From positions 479,744 to 543,743 of the forward strand of contig NZ_SJPV01000003.1 of the NCBI RefSeq assembly GCF_007860135.1: a DNA stretch of 64,000 nucleotides, in the 5' to 3' direction. This stretch comes from Novipirellula artificiosorum. GTDB lineage: Bacteria; Planctomycetota; Planctomycetia; Pirellulales; Pirellulaceae. A program made the translations under genes and the position numbers. Shown piece by piece: positions 47,878-58,769 of the stretch; the first letter of the stretch is position 1; the number at the start of each line of letters is the position of its first letter. The notes below the pieces were generated by a model. The model did not search any database. It saw only the letters and a list, made by a program, of their open reading frames with translations, and was not told the origin of the DNA.

Positions 47878-48516
47878 CTAAAGTTGTATACCGCCAAACG
47901 ACATGAAAGCTAACGCCATCAAGCCGACGGTAATGAACGTAATGCCAAGTCCACGAAGTGGCGGAGGCACGTCGCTGTACTTCATCTTCTCACGAATGCC
48001 AGCCAAAGCGGCAATCGCTAGCGCCCAACCGACGCCGCTGCCAAGCCCGTAGAAACAGGCTTCAACAAAGTCGTATTTCCGCTGCTCCATGAACAACGAC
48101 CCGCCCAGAATGGCGCAGTTCACCGTGATCAGGGGCAAGAAAATCCCTAAGGCGTTGTAGAGCGGTGGGAAGAACTTATCGAGCGTCATCTCCAAAATCT
48201 GAACCATCGCCGCGATGACTCCGATGTAGCTGATGAAACTGAGGAATTCCAAATTGACCGTGGAAAAATCGATCGTTGACGGATCGATCAGGCTATTCGC
48301 CCATACCAAGGCCCCTTTCTTCAGCAGAAACGAGTAAATCAGCTGATTGGCCGGCACCGTGATGGCTTGGATCACAATCACGGCGATGCCGAGCCCGATG
48401 GCCGTTTTGACATTCTTGCTGATCGCTAAGAACGTACACATGCCGAGAAAAAACGATAATGCGAGATTCTCAATAAAGATCGCTGTGATCAGAATGCTGA
48501 GATAGTGTTCAACCAT
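47878..48516 (-). CDS. nqrE: Na+-NQR subunit E
   Basis: Six-helix membrane protein of 212 residues ([32 protein letters not shown]). Cys27 and the Cys in TVNCAIL are the pair that, with two from NqrD, bind the iron centre within the membrane. There is a 4-bp gap to nqrD upstream and a 100-bp gap to nqrF, where no separate promoter is obvious. Confidence 0.96.
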   Translation of the reverse strand: MVEHYLSILITAIFIENLALSFFLGMCTFLAISKNVKTAIGLGIAVIVIQAITVPANQLIYSFLLKKGALVWANSLIDPSTIDFSTVNLEFLSFISYIGVIAAMVQILEMTLDKFFPPLYNALGIFLPLITVNCAILGGSLFMEQRKYDFVEACFYGLGSGVGWALAIAALAGIREKMKYSDVPPPLRGLGITFITVGLMALAFMSFGGIQL

Positions 48517-48520
48517 GGAA

Positions 48521-49147
48521 TTAAGCCTCTTCGATTTGTTCAGGCTTGAAAGCGCGAATGGCCCAGATCAAGAAACCGATCAGGAAGAACGCACTCGGAG
48601 GGAGTAACATCAAGTTGTTCGGGTTGTACCAACCACCGTTCCGCGTCAGCGGCAGGATTTCGATTCCGAACAGGGTACCGCTACCAAACAACTCTCGGAA
48701 AAATGCAACGACAAGCAATACCATGCCGTATCCGATGCCGTTGCCAATCCCATCCAAAAAGCTGATGGCGGGGCCATTCTTCATCGCAAACCCTTCTGCT
48801 CGACCCATCACGATGCAGTTGGTAATGATCAGTCCAACAAAGACCGACAATTGTTTGCTGATGTCGAACAGGTAAGCCTTCAAGAATTGATCAACCACGA
48901 TGACCAAAGATGCGATCACCGTCATTTGTACGATGATCCGAATGCTGCTGGGAATGTAGTGGCGAATTGCACTGACCGCCAAGTTACTAAATGCGGTCAC
49001 GAAGATGACCGCGACTGCCATCACGATCGACGTTTCCATCTTCGTCGTTACTGCCAAGGCACTACAGATCCCCAGGATTTGAAGTGCAATTGGATTGTTG
49101 TCGATGACCGGTCCAAACAGGACTTGTTTGATTTTCGGGGATGCCAT
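48521..49147 (-). CDS. nqrD: Na+-NQR subunit D
   Basis: Six-helix membrane protein of 208 residues, paralogous to NqrE. Cys28 (LGICSAL) and the Cys in [14 protein letters not shown] are the iron ligands. Two bases separate it from nqrC. Confidence 0.96.
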   Translation of the reverse strand: MASPKIKQVLFGPVIDNNPIALQILGICSALAVTTKMETSIVMAVAVIFVTAFSNLAVSAIRHYIPSSIRIIVQMTVIASLVIVVDQFLKAYLFDISKQLSVFVGLIITNCIVMGRAEGFAMKNGPAISFLDGIGNGIGYGMVLLVVAFFRELFGSGTLFGIEILPLTRNGGWYNPNNLMLLPPSAFFLIGFLIWAIRAFKPEQIEEA

Positions 49148-49149
49148 GG

Positions 49150-49989
49150 CTATTTGTCTCCCTGATCAGGCTTGCTGTCAGCCGACTCGGCTGCGATTTG
49201 CTCTTTCAATTGGCCGAGAAAAGGCCCGTATCCATCATCACTTGCCCAGTAGCGAATCAAATTGGTGACCCCACGACTGGTAATGGTTGCACCGGACAAT
49301 CCATCGACTGCATAGGGGTTTTCCGGAGGTGCCGGGCCCTTAAACACCAAGGAGGCTGGTTTGCCGCTCTCGTCGTAAAGCTTCTGACCCGACCATTCGG
49401 ATTTCCAAGCTGGGTTGTCCACTTCGCCGCCAAGACCCGGGGTCTCGCCATGCTCATAAAAAGTCAGACCCTCGATCGTTCTTAGATCGCTCTTTAAAGC
49501 AAGGTAGCCGTAAAGCGTCGACCAAAGTCCTTTGCCGTAAACCGGTAGCACCACTTGTTGAATTCGATCGTCGCCTGGCTTCTTGACAAAGAACACGCGA
49601 GCGACTTTTTCGCGGCGTTGTTCCCCGAGATCATATTCGGGGTCTTCGATCGCAATGCTCATTTCCGGTTTATCAACCGCTTCACGAGGATCGTACTCTT
49701 CGATGTTCAACTCGGTGTTGTATTTACCGGTGCTAAGGTCCACCAATGCTTCGCTAACTCGCGAATACAGATCCGCGACTTGGCCGCGGGAAAGCCGATT
49801 TGCGGGCAACCCAAACTCGCCCATCGCCAAACCCGACGCATCGAGAATGTTGCGTTGGCGATCGAGCAGCTTGTTGGCTTCCTGTTTCGGTCGCAGCCGA
49901 ACCGCCGCAGCGCTAACCGCTAAGGAGCAGACCACGCACAAGACCGCAGCGACGGCAATCGTGTAGAAAACTGAATCACGTTGTTGCAT
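49150..49989 (-). CDS. nqrC: Na+-NQR subunit C
   Basis: 279 residues from ATG 49989 (the frame is open to 50028). One N-terminal membrane helix ([19 protein letters not shown]) and a periplasmic FMN domain. [13 protein letters not shown] contains the Thr that receives FMN from ApbE. The start overlaps the end of nqrB by 14 bp. Confidence 0.96.
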   Translation of the reverse strand: MQQRDSVFYTIAVAAVLCVVCSLAVSAAAVRLRPKQEANKLLDRQRNILDASGLAMGEFGLPANRLSRGQVADLYSRVSEALVDLSTGKYNTELNIEEYDPREAVDKPEMSIAIEDPEYDLGEQRREKVARVFFVKKPGDDRIQQVVLPVYGKGLWSTLYGYLALKSDLRTIEGLTFYEHGETPGLGGEVDNPAWKSEWSGQKLYDESGKPASLVFKGPAPPENPYAVDGLSGATITSRGVTNLIRYWASDDGYGPFLGQLKEQIAAESADSKPDQGDK

Positions 49990-51253
49990 AGCGTGCGACC
50001 CTCCGTCGAACGTTAAAGTAAACCACAAAGTAATCGATCAATGGAGCGAATACATTTCCGAACAAGATCGCTAACATGATCCCTTCGGGGAACGCGGGAT
50101 TGATCACGCGGATCAAAATGGTCATGAATCCGATCAATCCACCGTAAATCCATTTTCCCTTTTCGGTCATCGATGCGCTGACCGGATCGGTTGCCATATA
50201 AACCAATCCAAATGCCAAGCCGCCCAGAACGAAGTGCCAGTAGAACGGAACACCCATCATCGGATTGGTCCCAGGGTTGACGCCGTTCAGCAGCGATGCC
50301 GTGACGAAAACGCCACCGAGCACACCCAGCATGATCTTCCAAGAACCCACCCCAGCAGCAATCAAAATGGCAGCCCCGACAAGACAGAGCAACGTGCTGG
50401 TTTCACCGACACATCCTTGGATCGTCCCCAAGAAAGCGCTCATCCAACTAATCGGTTCCGATGCACCCCAGGAGTAGCTGATGGAGCCCAGCGAAGCGAT
50501 CGCCGGATTTGCGATGGTTTCACTGGGGACGGCGTTGGCCATTTGACCTAGCGCCGTTGCACCGCTGAACCCATCCATCGCCGTCCAGACCTTGTCGCCA
50601 CTGATCTCACCTGAGTAGGCGAAGTACAGAAACGCTCGGCTGGTCAGTGCCACGTTGAGGAAGTTTCGTCCGGTACCGCCGAACACCTCCTTTGCCACAA
50701 TGACCCCAAAGGCAATCCCCAAGGCGACTTGCCAAAGCGGGATCGTTGGTGGCAGGGTGAGCGGGAACAGTAACCCTGTCACCAAAAAGCCCTCGTTGAT
50801 TTCGTGGCCGCGAAGGACACTGAAAATCATCTCGATGTGGCCACCCACGAACATGCAAACGATGTAGATCGGCAAGAAATGAATGGCCCCGAGTACAAAG
50901 TTATCGAGGAAATTGCTTGGGTTGTGGCCAAATCCGATCGCTTCATGGATCATATGGTGCCAATCGCCCGACGTTTCCATCCCCGCTGCGGCCATTTCTT
51001 GGAACGCGTAGTTGGCTTGATAGCCCACGTTCCACATCCCAAACAGCGTCACAGGGATCAGCGCCACCACCACGGTGGTCATCATTCGTTTCAGATCGAT
51101 CGCGTCTCGAACATGTGTGCTTCCCGTGGCGACTTCACCAGGTGTGTACAAAAAAGTGTCGAGCGCTTCGTAAACAGGATACGCCTTTTCAAGTAAAGCG
51201 CCCTTGGCGAACCAAGGATGGGCTTTGTCGAGAGCGTAGCGGAGTGCTTTCAT
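49976..51253 (-). CDS. nqrB: Na+-NQR subunit B
   Basis: Core membrane subunit, 425 residues from ATG 51253, with about ten helices. [11 protein letters not shown] carries the covalent-FMN Thr; the last helices end [10 protein letters not shown]. With NqrD and E it forms the sodium path. The gap to nqrA is about 95 bp. Confidence 0.96.
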   Translation of the reverse strand: MKALRYALDKAHPWFAKGALLEKAYPVYEALDTFLYTPGEVATGSTHVRDAIDLKRMMTTVVVALIPVTLFGMWNVGYQANYAFQEMAAAGMETSGDWHHMIHEAIGFGHNPSNFLDNFVLGAIHFLPIYIVCMFVGGHIEMIFSVLRGHEINEGFLVTGLLFPLTLPPTIPLWQVALGIAFGVIVAKEVFGGTGRNFLNVALTSRAFLYFAYSGEISGDKVWTAMDGFSGATALGQMANAVPSETIANPAIASLGSISYSWGASEPISWMSAFLGTIQGCVGETSTLLCLVGAAILIAAGVGSWKIMLGVLGGVFVTASLLNGVNPGTNPMMGVPFYWHFVLGGLAFGLVYMATDPVSASMTEKGKWIYGGLIGFMTILIRVINPAFPEGIMLAILFGNVFAPLIDYFVVYFNVRRRVARYATT

Positions 51254-51348
51254 GATTGGTTTTCCCAAAATCGGGATGGATGAGTCTTTGTCTGTTGCTT
51301 CGCCAGAAAGCCTAACAGCCTGTCCCGGCGACGTTCTAACCTTCTCGC

Positions 51349-52701
51349 TTAGCCTTCTCGCTCGATCGTCGTTAAACTTTCGCGTATCAGCGAACCATAT
51401 TCATACTTCCCGGGACAAACGAACGTGCATAACGACAGGTCTTCTTCTTCAAGCTCCAAGACGCCCAACTGCTGAGCTTCGTCGGTGTCACGATAGATCA
51501 ACGATCTCAATAACTGAGTCGCTAAAATGTCCAGCGGCATCACCTTCTCGTAGGTACCAAGGGGCACCATGGCTCGGACACTGCCGTGCGTCGAGGTCGT
51601 GAATGCAAATTTCTTATTCGGCGTCGCGGCGGATGCGTAGACGCGAGTCGTCGAATACTTTTCAAAGCCAGGCATCTGCCAGCCCAAGAACTCGCGTTGC
51701 GTCCCTTCTGCAATCACCGAAATTTGATTGTGGTAGCGGCCCAAGTACCCGTAGTGCCCCGTCGCAGCACGCCCGTAGAGCACCGACCCCGAAATCGCTC
51801 GATAACCTCCATCATCCGGGAGCTCGATTTCGCCCTCGATCAATTGGCCAACGTCGACGCCCAATTGCGTTTCCAGTAGCCGCGGCTGCTTGACAAGCGG
51901 CCCCGCCAAGGAAATGACTCTTCGCGTATCGAGGATTCCGTCTTGAAAAAGAGATCCGATCGCACAAACATCTTGATAGTTGATGTACCAAACGGTTTTA
52001 TGGGGCCCGACCGGGTCGAGAAAATGAATGTGCGTCCCGACCAGTCCGGCAGGATGAGGGCCGGTGAACGTCTCGACCTGGACCCCGTCGATGCCGGATC
52101 CAGGAATTTCGGATTGTTCGCCCGTGCAGACAAACACCTTGCCCTCGGTGAGCTGAGTCAGAGCGAGGAGCCCAAGAGTGAATTGGTCTTTGCGGCTGCT
52201 CATCGCGACCGCGGGGTCAGCCGCCAGGGGATTCGTATCAATCGCCTGGACAAAAATCGAATTCGGCCGGCTTGCCGGAGCAGGTACCTTGCCAAACGGC
52301 CGAGTTCGCAATGAAGTCCATAGCCCGCTGGCCAGCAATTCGCGTTCGACCCGTTCACCACCAAGAGACAGCGGATCGGCCCCTTTTGCGCCGTCGAATT
52401 CGGTCCGGTCGTCTCCTTCGACCTCGATCACCATCGACTCGAATTTGCGTTTCGCTCCACGGTTGACTTCGACAACCTTGCCCGACGCCGGCGCCGTAAA
52501 CAGCACTCCCGGTGTCTTCTTGTCCTCAAAGACCGCTTGGCCTTGACGAACATGGTCGCCTTCGGAAACCAACATCGTTGGCTTCATGCCAACATAATCA
52601 TCACCCACTAACGCCACCCGGTTGATGTGCTTAGCAACCTCGGCGTGCTGCTCGGGTGCTCCCGAGATGGGCAAGTTCAAACCCTGTTTGATCGTTGTCA
52701 T
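51349..52701 (-). CDS. nqrA: Na+-NQR subunit A
   Basis: 450 residues from ATG 52701; the frame runs open to 52875 but the extra 58 residues do not match the family. Starts [14 protein letters not shown], with [37 protein letters not shown] and [12 protein letters not shown] near the end. Peripheral cytoplasmic subunit. First gene of the operon; the promoter should lie in 52702-53233. Confidence 0.95.
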   Translation of the reverse strand: MTTIKQGLNLPISGAPEQHAEVAKHINRVALVGDDYVGMKPTMLVSEGDHVRQGQAVFEDKKTPGVLFTAPASGKVVEVNRGAKRKFESMVIEVEGDDRTEFDGAKGADPLSLGGERVERELLASGLWTSLRTRPFGKVPAPASRPNSIFVQAIDTNPLAADPAVAMSSRKDQFTLGLLALTQLTEGKVFVCTGEQSEIPGSGIDGVQVETFTGPHPAGLVGTHIHFLDPVGPHKTVWYINYQDVCAIGSLFQDGILDTRRVISLAGPLVKQPRLLETQLGVDVGQLIEGEIELPDDGGYRAISGSVLYGRAATGHYGYLGRYHNQISVIAEGTQREFLGWQMPGFEKYSTTRVYASAATPNKKFAFTTSTHGSVRAMVPLGTYEKVMPLDILATQLLRSLIYRDTDEAQQLGVLELEEEDLSLCTFVCPGKYEYGSLIRESLTTIEREG

Positions 52702-53233
52702 GAGCTTTGAAACGCGGGATGTTTGAAGTGCGAGAAACGGTCTGCAAGTGACTAGCCGTAAAGCAGCAACGAGTCCTTCCCCCCAAAACCGCAAAACCGC
52801 AAAACCGCAAAATTGCCTAACTCTCCAACAAATTTCGCAGATTGTGAAAAAAATCACAAACTCGGTTCGGTTCAAAGCTTGCGGTGGGACATCAATGCCA
52901 TCGCAAGCTCAGGGCTGGAACACAAACGTGACGTTTGGAGTCGATTTCCGATCAAACGCCGAGTGTGCCAAAGTGGACGAATTGTCGCGGGTGTGAATAT
53001 TGCATAGCGTACGGCCGCTGGCAACGGTACACCGGAAGACTTCTAAATATTCGCATGCCGTTTGGCGCTAACGACGTCCCGATTCCCCGTAGGTGCATTG
53101 CAAGGGGGCTCGATGGCGAGGCAGGAAAGTTTCGGCTCGACGAATCGCTCAAAAGCAGGTTTGATACGGATCGAATAGTGAAGAACCGTTCCGATTACTT
53201 CAAAAAGCGCGCAAGCAACTGTAAAGCCAATCC
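52702..53233. other. Divergent promoter region of nqr operon and typA
   Basis: About 530 bp without a convincing gene. It must hold promoters for both directions. An 8-bp tandem repeat lies at 52785-52816. I could not pick clear -35/-10 boxes. Confidence 0.6.
52785..52816. repeat. 8-bp tandem repeat, four units
   Basis: AAAACCGC at 52785, 52793 and 52801, then AAAATTGC at 52809. It is 84 bp upstream of the nqrA start, after a C-run. Confidence 0.85.
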
Positions 53234-55084
53234 ATGCCGACTTCTCTCCTCTCTGCTCCTACTTCAAAGACCAAGCCTGTGCGTCGAGATGACATTCGAA
53301 ACGTCGTAATCATCGCTCATGTTGACCATGGGAAAACAACGCTGGTCGATTGTTTGTTGCGCCAAAGTGGGCAATTTCGTGATACGGAGCTCAAAGGCGA
53401 GCGGATCCTTGACTCCAATGACTTGGAACGAGAGCGTGGGATCACCATCCTCTCGAAAAACATCTCCATTCCCTACCGGGGCGTAAAGATCAACCTGATC
53501 GACACACCGGGTCACGCCGATTTTGGTGGCGAAGTCGAACGGGTTGTTAAGATGGCCGATGGCGCCTTGGTGTTGGTCGATGCTGCCGAAGGGCCCATGC
53601 CACAGACGCGATTTGTGCTCGAGAAAGCCCTGCAAGCGGGATGCCGTCCCATTGTCGTGGTGAACAAGGTCGATCGGCCCGATGGCCGGCCGCACGAAGC
53701 ACTTGACGAGGCGCTGGAATTGTTGGCCGAACTGGGGGGGGAAGAGCAACTTGATGCGGCAGCTTATGTCTTCGCCAGCAGTAAGGAAGGTTACGCGACC
53801 ACCGACCCCAGCAAGCCGACCTCCGACATGCGCCCGTTGTTGGATTTGTTGGTCGATTCGCTGCCGGGGCCAGAAGTCGATCACGAAGCGCCCTTGCAAA
53901 TGATGGTGACCACACTCGATTGGAGCGAGTATGTGGGGCGGATCGCGATTGGCCGAGTTGCCGCCGGAACGGTGGAAGCGGGCCAGATGATTGACCTGCA
54001 TCAAAAAGACAGCGTCAAGAAGGTGAAGATTGCCAATCTGTATGTCTTCGACATGCTGGGCCGTACCGCTGCGGCATCAGCCGAAGCGGGAGAGATTGTC
54101 GCCATCGAAGGTTTGGCGAATGTCGAGATTGGTGACACGATCACGGCCGTCGACTCAGGGGAAGTTTTGCCGCGGTTGAAAGTCGACGAACCCACGTTGG
54201 AGATGGTCTTCAGCGTGAATAACTCGCCGATGGTCGGGCGTGAAGGCAAGTACGTGACCACACGGCAATTGAAAGCCCGCCTTGAAAAGGAACTCGAACG
54301 CAACGTGGCGCTTCGCGTCGAGATGATCGAGGGGACCGAAGCCTATGCGGTCAAAGGACGGGGCGTTTTGCATTTGGCGATTTTGATCGAGACGATGCGT
54401 CGCGAGGGCTTCGAACTGAGCGTTGGGAAACCACGTGTCATTTTCAAAGAGATTGACGGCAAAAACCATGAACCTTTCGAGACGCTGCGCGTCGAGGTGC
54501 CGACCGACGCGATGGGACCGGTGATGGAATTGGTCGGCAACCGTCGCGGCCAAGTCGAAGAGATTGCACAACGAGGTGAGTACAGCTTGATTCGATTCCT
54601 GATTCCGTCTCGTGGCTTAATCGGTTTGCGAACGCGACTTTTGAATGCCACACGAGGCACCGCGATCATCCATCACCGATTCGACAGCTACCGGGCCGTT
54701 GAAGGGGAAGTGCCCAAGCGAGCCAACGGCGTGTTGGTTTCGATGACCTCAGGCAAGGCGATGCCTCACGCAATGTTTCTGTTGCAAGACCGTAGCGAAA
54801 TGTTTGTGCCCCCCGGGACAGAAGTCTACGAAGGCATGATTGTCGGCGAGAATGCTCGCGACAACGACATGATCGTAAATCCCTGTCGTGAAAAGAAACT
54901 GACCAACGTCCGCGCCGCCGGCAGCGACGAGAACGTCATCCTAAAGCCGGCTCGCGAGTTGTCGCTTGAGGCCGCTCTCGAGTACATCGAAGACGATGAA
55001 CTTGTCGAAGTGACTCCAGAGAGCATTCGTTTGCGAAAAATCCTGCTGACCGAATCCGCACGTCGCCGCAAAGGTCGAAGCTAG
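53234..55084 (+). CDS. typA: Translational GTPase TypA/BipA
   Basis: Ribosome-binding GTPase of 616 residues, standard length. G motifs: AHVDHGKTT, RGITI, DTPGHADF and NKVDRPDGRP, followed by domain II, the EF-G-like domains (RGVLHLAILIETMRREGFELSVGKP) and the BipA-specific C-terminus (PSRGLIGLRTRLLN, NPCREKKLTNVRAAG). Involved in ribosome assembly and stress or cold adaptation in other bacteria. It stands alone and divergent from nqr. Confidence 0.97.
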   Translation: MPTSLLSAPTSKTKPVRRDDIRNVVIIAHVDHGKTTLVDCLLRQSGQFRDTELKGERILDSNDLERERGITILSKNISIPYRGVKINLIDTPGHADFGGEVERVVKMADGALVLVDAAEGPMPQTRFVLEKALQAGCRPIVVVNKVDRPDGRPHEALDEALELLAELGGEEQLDAAAYVFASSKEGYATTDPSKPTSDMRPLLDLLVDSLPGPEVDHEAPLQMMVTTLDWSEYVGRIAIGRVAAGTVEAGQMIDLHQKDSVKKVKIANLYVFDMLGRTAAASAEAGEIVAIEGLANVEIGDTITAVDSGEVLPRLKVDEPTLEMVFSVNNSPMVGREGKYVTTRQLKARLEKELERNVALRVEMIEGTEAYAVKGRGVLHLAILIETMRREGFELSVGKPRVIFKEIDGKNHEPFETLRVEVPTDAMGPVMELVGNRRGQVEEIAQRGEYSLIRFLIPSRGLIGLRTRLLNATRGTAIIHHRFDSYRAVEGEVPKRANGVLVSMTSGKAMPHAMFLLQDRSEMFVPPGTEVYEGMIVGENARDNDMIVNPCREKKLTNVRAAGSDENVILKPARELSLEAALEYIEDDELVEVTPESIRLRKILLTESARRRKGRS

Positions 55085-55163
55085 CCTCGAGCGATCGTGC
55101 GAATCGCTCGTGGGGCTCCTTCGTGAAGCGGGCTAGTATTCCGCCGCAGCTCAATTTTCGGGA

Positions 55164-55220
55164 AGGGCCGCTTCCTACCGGCCACACTCTCAAGTGATTT
55201 GGCCGGTGGGAACCGGCCCT
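55164..55220. terminator. Hairpin between convergent genes
   Basis: AGGGCCGCTTCCTACCGGCCA (55164-55184) and TGGCCGGTGGGAACCGGCCCT (55200-55220) pair over 21 bp with two mismatches. It lies 80 bp after typA and faces the DUF1559 gene. No T run follows, so it may be a terminator or a dispersed repeat. Confidence 0.5.
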
Positions 55221-55339
55221 ACTCCGAACGCCTACTCGCAATTCAAGCTGAGTCGGAATACGAGTCGACTGTCGACACGAAGTGATAGGACAGTGGATTT
55301 CACTACGTCCCCACTCGCCGTTACAAACTTGACGGCCCA

Positions 55340-56977
55340 CTAAAAACGAACCACTTCTTTGCCTGCCTTTGTCAACATCGCTTTGAAGGTCTTCGGGTCA
55401 AGTTCGTTCGTAAGAAGTCTGATGGAGCCGTCAGCCAGGCACGCATGAAATCCTGGTAGCCCATCTGCAAACGACATGGGGTTGTCAGGGTCGATGGCCA
55501 GACCATCCGGTTGTGTCCAAATCGCTGCGTGTTCGGCATTGGTTTCAAGCAACAGGATGGTATTGGCCGTGCCGTCCATGATGTCACGAAAACGAACTTC
55601 CTTTCCTGGGGAAAATACGTATTCGTCTCCAGACGGTTCCCGATAGACCGTTGAACCCGGTTCGACAGAAAGACGAGGGTTGACGAATGTTTCAGGCATC
55701 TCGGTGATCAGTTCGCGGTTGTGTGGACTATCCCAAGCCTCATCAAGATGGAATCGTTCATACAACGCCTGGTGCTCTAGAAATGGTAAAATCTCCACTC
55801 GCCAACTCAGTAGCGGCTTGCCGTTGGGATCATTGATCGTGCCCGGCATCCGCTTGTAAACGGAATGATGGTTGTGGATGGCCAGGGCAAGTTGCTTCAT
55901 ATGGTTGGCTGACGTTGTACGCCGCGCCGCTTCTCTGGCGGCTTGAACGGCTGGCAAGAGTAACCCCACCAGCACGCCTTGAGTGGCAATGCCTGTGGTT
56001 GCGGGGCCACTGATCGTCAGTTTGCGTCCGTCGCGTTCGGGAGTTAGCAATTGAAGGATTCGGTCGGCCATTCGATCGGCATAGGCACGCGAAGCCTCGG
56101 TCACGGCATCGTCACCCTGCAATTGTTGGTTCGCTTGTGCCAATCCGATCTGGCGTCCCATTTGCAAACCACGGTCAAGGATCGCCGACAATTGCTCTGC
56201 GGACGCGTCATCTCGTCCTAACATGATCAACTTGGCTCCGTCGACTTCGTTGGCCAAGTCGATCTGCACGAGCACTGCGTCGAGCAGATCGGGAATCTTT
56301 GTAAATTCCTGCAACGGAGGGGGAACTTGATCAGCCTTGCTTTGCAGTGCCCCCTTGATCAACGGGCGAACGGGCTCGACAGCCATCAACATGCTTACGT
56401 TCCCCGTGTGGCTGACCGCAGCTGCCATTTTCGCGAGCGGGCCATTCGGGCTTTCAGGGCTCGCCGCCCGCAGCACCGCGTCGAGGTAGTTGTCCGTTGC
56501 AATCACAAGCGTCCGTGCGTCCTGGAACATCATTGCCGTATCCGGAGGGTTGCGCAACCGATAGGCGCTGTGCCCGTCGACATCGATCGGCTCTTTTGAC
56601 GCGAGCAAATTTGCATTCACGTTGTCGATCGAACCGTCGTTTCGCAGCGACACGATGATTGCCAACATCGGCCCGCCGGGTCCAGGTGCCCCCGCAACGA
56701 CCTTCAGCCGGTCAACATTGCTCGGTACGATGCCGACGTGCTCTTTGCACCACGCCTCCGCCACCTCGATCGGATACATTTCCGCGACGGGGTTGGCGAT
56801 TGTATCCGCAACCGTCATGACGACAGTCACCACCGCGTCGGTCGGGATGTATTCGCTGCCGATCTTCGATACCCCTGAACGGCTGGAGTTTGACTGAGCC
56901 GAGCAGACCGCGGTTAGGAGCAAGCAAGTGGAGAGAATCGCAGAGCGTTGGAGCAGCCTGGTTTGCGGGAGCAGCAT
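55340..56977 (-). CDS. Exported DUF1559-domain protein
   Basis: 545 residues with a signal peptide ([12 protein letters not shown]) and no prepilin-type leader. The first 310 residues are an alpha/beta region I do not recognise. From about 330 there is the planctomycete DUF1559 signature ([34 protein letters not shown]), then [37 protein letters not shown] and [20 protein letters not shown]1559 proteins usually begin with a pseudopilin helix; here the domain follows a large extra domain. Function unknown. AAGGAAC precedes the ATG. Confidence 0.85.
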   Translation of the reverse strand: MLLPQTRLLQRSAILSTCLLLTAVCSAQSNSSRSGVSKIGSEYIPTDAVVTVVMTVADTIANPVAEMYPIEVAEAWCKEHVGIVPSNVDRLKVVAGAPGPGGPMLAIIVSLRNDGSIDNVNANLLASKEPIDVDGHSAYRLRNPPDTAMMFQDARTLVIATDNYLDAVLRAASPESPNGPLAKMAAAVSHTGNVSMLMAVEPVRPLIKGALQSKADQVPPPLQEFTKIPDLLDAVLVQIDLANEVDGAKLIMLGRDDASAEQLSAILDRGLQMGRQIGLAQANQQLQGDDAVTEASRAYADRMADRILQLLTPERDGRKLTISGPATTGIATQGVLVGLLLPAVQAAREAARRTTSANHMKQLALAIHNHHSVYKRMPGTINDPNGKPLLSWRVEILPFLEHQALYERFHLDEAWDSPHNRELITEMPETFVNPRLSVEPGSTVYREPSGDEYVFSPGKEVRFRDIMDGTANTILLLETNAEHAAIWTQPDGLAIDPDNPMSFADGLPGFHACLADGSIRLLTNELDPKTFKAMLTKAGKEVVRF

Positions 56978-57154
56978 GGTGAGGTTCCTTGACGAGGAGA
57001 AACAGAAGCTGTGATACCCGTGAGTCTATCACAATCCCATCCCCCCCGGTGGAATGTCCTCAGGGCCAGCAGCGAGGTTGCAGCAGGAACGCCGGAATAC
57101 GACAATCGATAGACGCGGCGGAATACGATCCCGACCTCTAACAGGAGATCCCCC

Positions 57155-57343
57155 ATGGCGCTACCGCAATGTGAGACTTGCTGGTTTCGATCAAAGTGCG
57201 ACAAGAACCCAGCCTCCCTTCTCGGACGACTGTGGCGTTTTCACGCTCGTTTTTGTCCAGGTTGGAAACGCTACATCACATCTTTACCCGACGAGCAGCG
57301 GAAGGAGCTGGCACGAAAGTACCATTTGACCAAGTTTCTTTAG
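57155..57343 (+). CDS. Small cysteine-rich protein, 62 aa
   Basis: A strong AGGAG eight bases before ATG supports this short gene. Cysteines at 6, 9, 15 and 29 (CETCWFRSKC and FCPGW) could bind a metal or an iron-sulfur cluster; the rest is basic and aromatic. No family recognised. Its last codons and stop lie in a 14-bp duplicated unit. Confidence 0.7.
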   Translation: MALPQCETCWFRSKCDKNPASLLGRLWRFHARFCPGWKRYITSLPDEQRKELARKYHLTKFL

Positions 57344-57361
57344 GATCGTTTCTTTAGGATC
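57334..57361. repeat. 14-bp tandem duplication
   Basis: GTTTCTTTAGGATC occurs at 57334-57347 and again directly at 57348-57361. The first copy contains the TAG of the 62-residue gene. Confidence 0.9.
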
Positions 57362-57438
57362 GAACGTCCCGTGCAAAAGGCGGCACCTGTTTTTCAGCTC
57401 GATGCTTAGCATCGCGTGAACAACAAGTGACGACTTTG

Positions 57439-57493
57439 GTAGTGGACGAGGCCACGAGTCCCGTGTTACAGGACTCGTGGCCTCGTCCACTAC
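57439..57493. terminator. Perfect 23-bp inverted repeat
   Basis: 57439-57461 and 57471-57493 are exact reverse complements around a 9-base loop (CGTGTTACA). It lies between two convergent genes and would serve in both directions, though neither side has a T run, so a REP-type repeat is possible too. Confidence 0.55.
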
Positions 57494-57529
57494 GTTAGTA
57501 ATTGATCCCGCGATGCTTAGGCTCTCGCC

Positions 57530-58600
57530 CTAGCGCTGACCAACGGAAGGATCGGAGATGAGCTTGGCCATCTCGCGTCCTGCGCCGCAGCTTTGCTTGT
57601 AGTAGTCAAGCTCGTCGTGCGCGATCCCGATGGAACGGGAGCAATCGCGGGCACGTAGGTTGATTTGCGTGCCATCGACTCGAGGTGCAAACGATTGCAT
57701 CCTGCCAAGTCCAAGGGCGACAGCGCCTCGCACCTTGTCAATGAACCAGTACCGTTTGAGGACGATGTCGCGCTGGTTGTACATGAGTAGCAGGTCTTCG
57801 ATGTTGGATGTCGCCAAGCCGTGGTATTCCCCCGGGGACAGCCAATCTCGTTCGACAGCTGGGGCGATCAGCCCAACATCCACCTTGGCGCTGCGTACGG
57901 ATTCGCCGGGAAGCGTGCGATGGCCCAAGGAGCCGCCAGCCAAGGCGTGTAGGGAGCCCGTCACGACTCGCCCGCCCAAACTGTAGCCGATCAATTTTGT
58001 TTTCACCGATCGACGTACCTGTTCGCGGAGCAACCAAGCGAGATAGAGCCCTTGAGTGTCCGCATACTTGGCTTTTTCACGGACATCGCGTGTGATGAAC
58101 TCCGTCCGTTCACTCGGCCAGCTCCAGATCACCCAATCGACTGGCCCGCTGCAACGCCGAGCCTCCGTTTGGCGGTAGACATACAGCCCTCGTTCGACTG
58201 CTTCGCAATAGTCAAAACGATAGCCGTGAACATAAATCACCAACGGTCGGTCGCTGCGAATCTCGGCCAAGTATTCTCCGAGAGACGAGCGCGTCGTGGC
58301 GCCATTGCATGTCATGCGAGCAACGGTAAACGCAGGGGCGTCAAGATCGGCACAACACGTACACTGCGTCATCGACCGCGTGTTGATCAACCAAATTCGA
58401 TCTCCCAGCTGGGCCGGAAGGTTCGCGGGCAGTGCCGCGTTGATTTGCTGTGGAGGGGGTAGAGTCGATGCGTGTGGGCTGGAGAGCTTCTCGCTCGGCG
58501 CTTCAATACTTGTAGCGGGCTCTGCGCAAACAGAGATCGCCATCGCCATCAAGAAGGCGAGCGTAGACAACGGTCGGTTGTAGTGACGAAGCATGGTCAT
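57530..58600 (-). CDS. Exported alpha/beta hydrolase
   Basis: About 356 residues from ATG 58600 (ATG 58594 is an alternative; the frame is open to 58687). Leader LAFLMAMAISVCAEP. The hydrolase core is seen in LVIYVHGYRFDY (oxyanion His-Gly), DWVIWSWPSE and the nucleophile elbow GYSLGGR; a later Asp/His pair is not certain (ATSNIEDLLLMYNQRD is a candidate). Resembles the DUF900-like exported hydrolases with a lipase-type elbow. Substrate unknown. It also has a CTCCADL cluster before the core. Confidence 0.75.
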   Translation of the reverse strand: MTMLRHYNRPLSTLAFLMAMAISVCAEPATSIEAPSEKLSSPHASTLPPPQQINAALPANLPAQLGDRIWLINTRSMTQCTCCADLDAPAFTVARMTCNGATTRSSLGEYLAEIRSDRPLVIYVHGYRFDYCEAVERGLYVYRQTEARRCSGPVDWVIWSWPSERTEFITRDVREKAKYADTQGLYLAWLLREQVRRSVKTKLIGYSLGGRVVTGSLHALAGGSLGHRTLPGESVRSAKVDVGLIAPAVERDWLSPGEYHGLATSNIEDLLLMYNQRDIVLKRYWFIDKVRGAVALGLGRMQSFAPRVDGTQINLRARDCSRSIGIAHDELDYYKQSCGAGREMAKLISDPSVGQR

Positions 58601-58769
58601 CTGTGGGCGGGCAAAACGACAGCAGGAGTGAGGCGTGCAAGCGTGACAACAAATTGTTGCAGAAAAAACACGATGTTGCGTTTGCACATCATCGAATACG
58701 ACCTAGTTTTTACTGGTTCCTCGTTTGGGAACACCGAATAAGCTCACTATGCAAGTCAAGGGAAAAAGA

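Noticed and set aside
52702..52875. 58-codon N-terminal extension of nqrA
   Set aside because: It falls on repeat and promoter sequence, and the family begins at MTTIKQGL.
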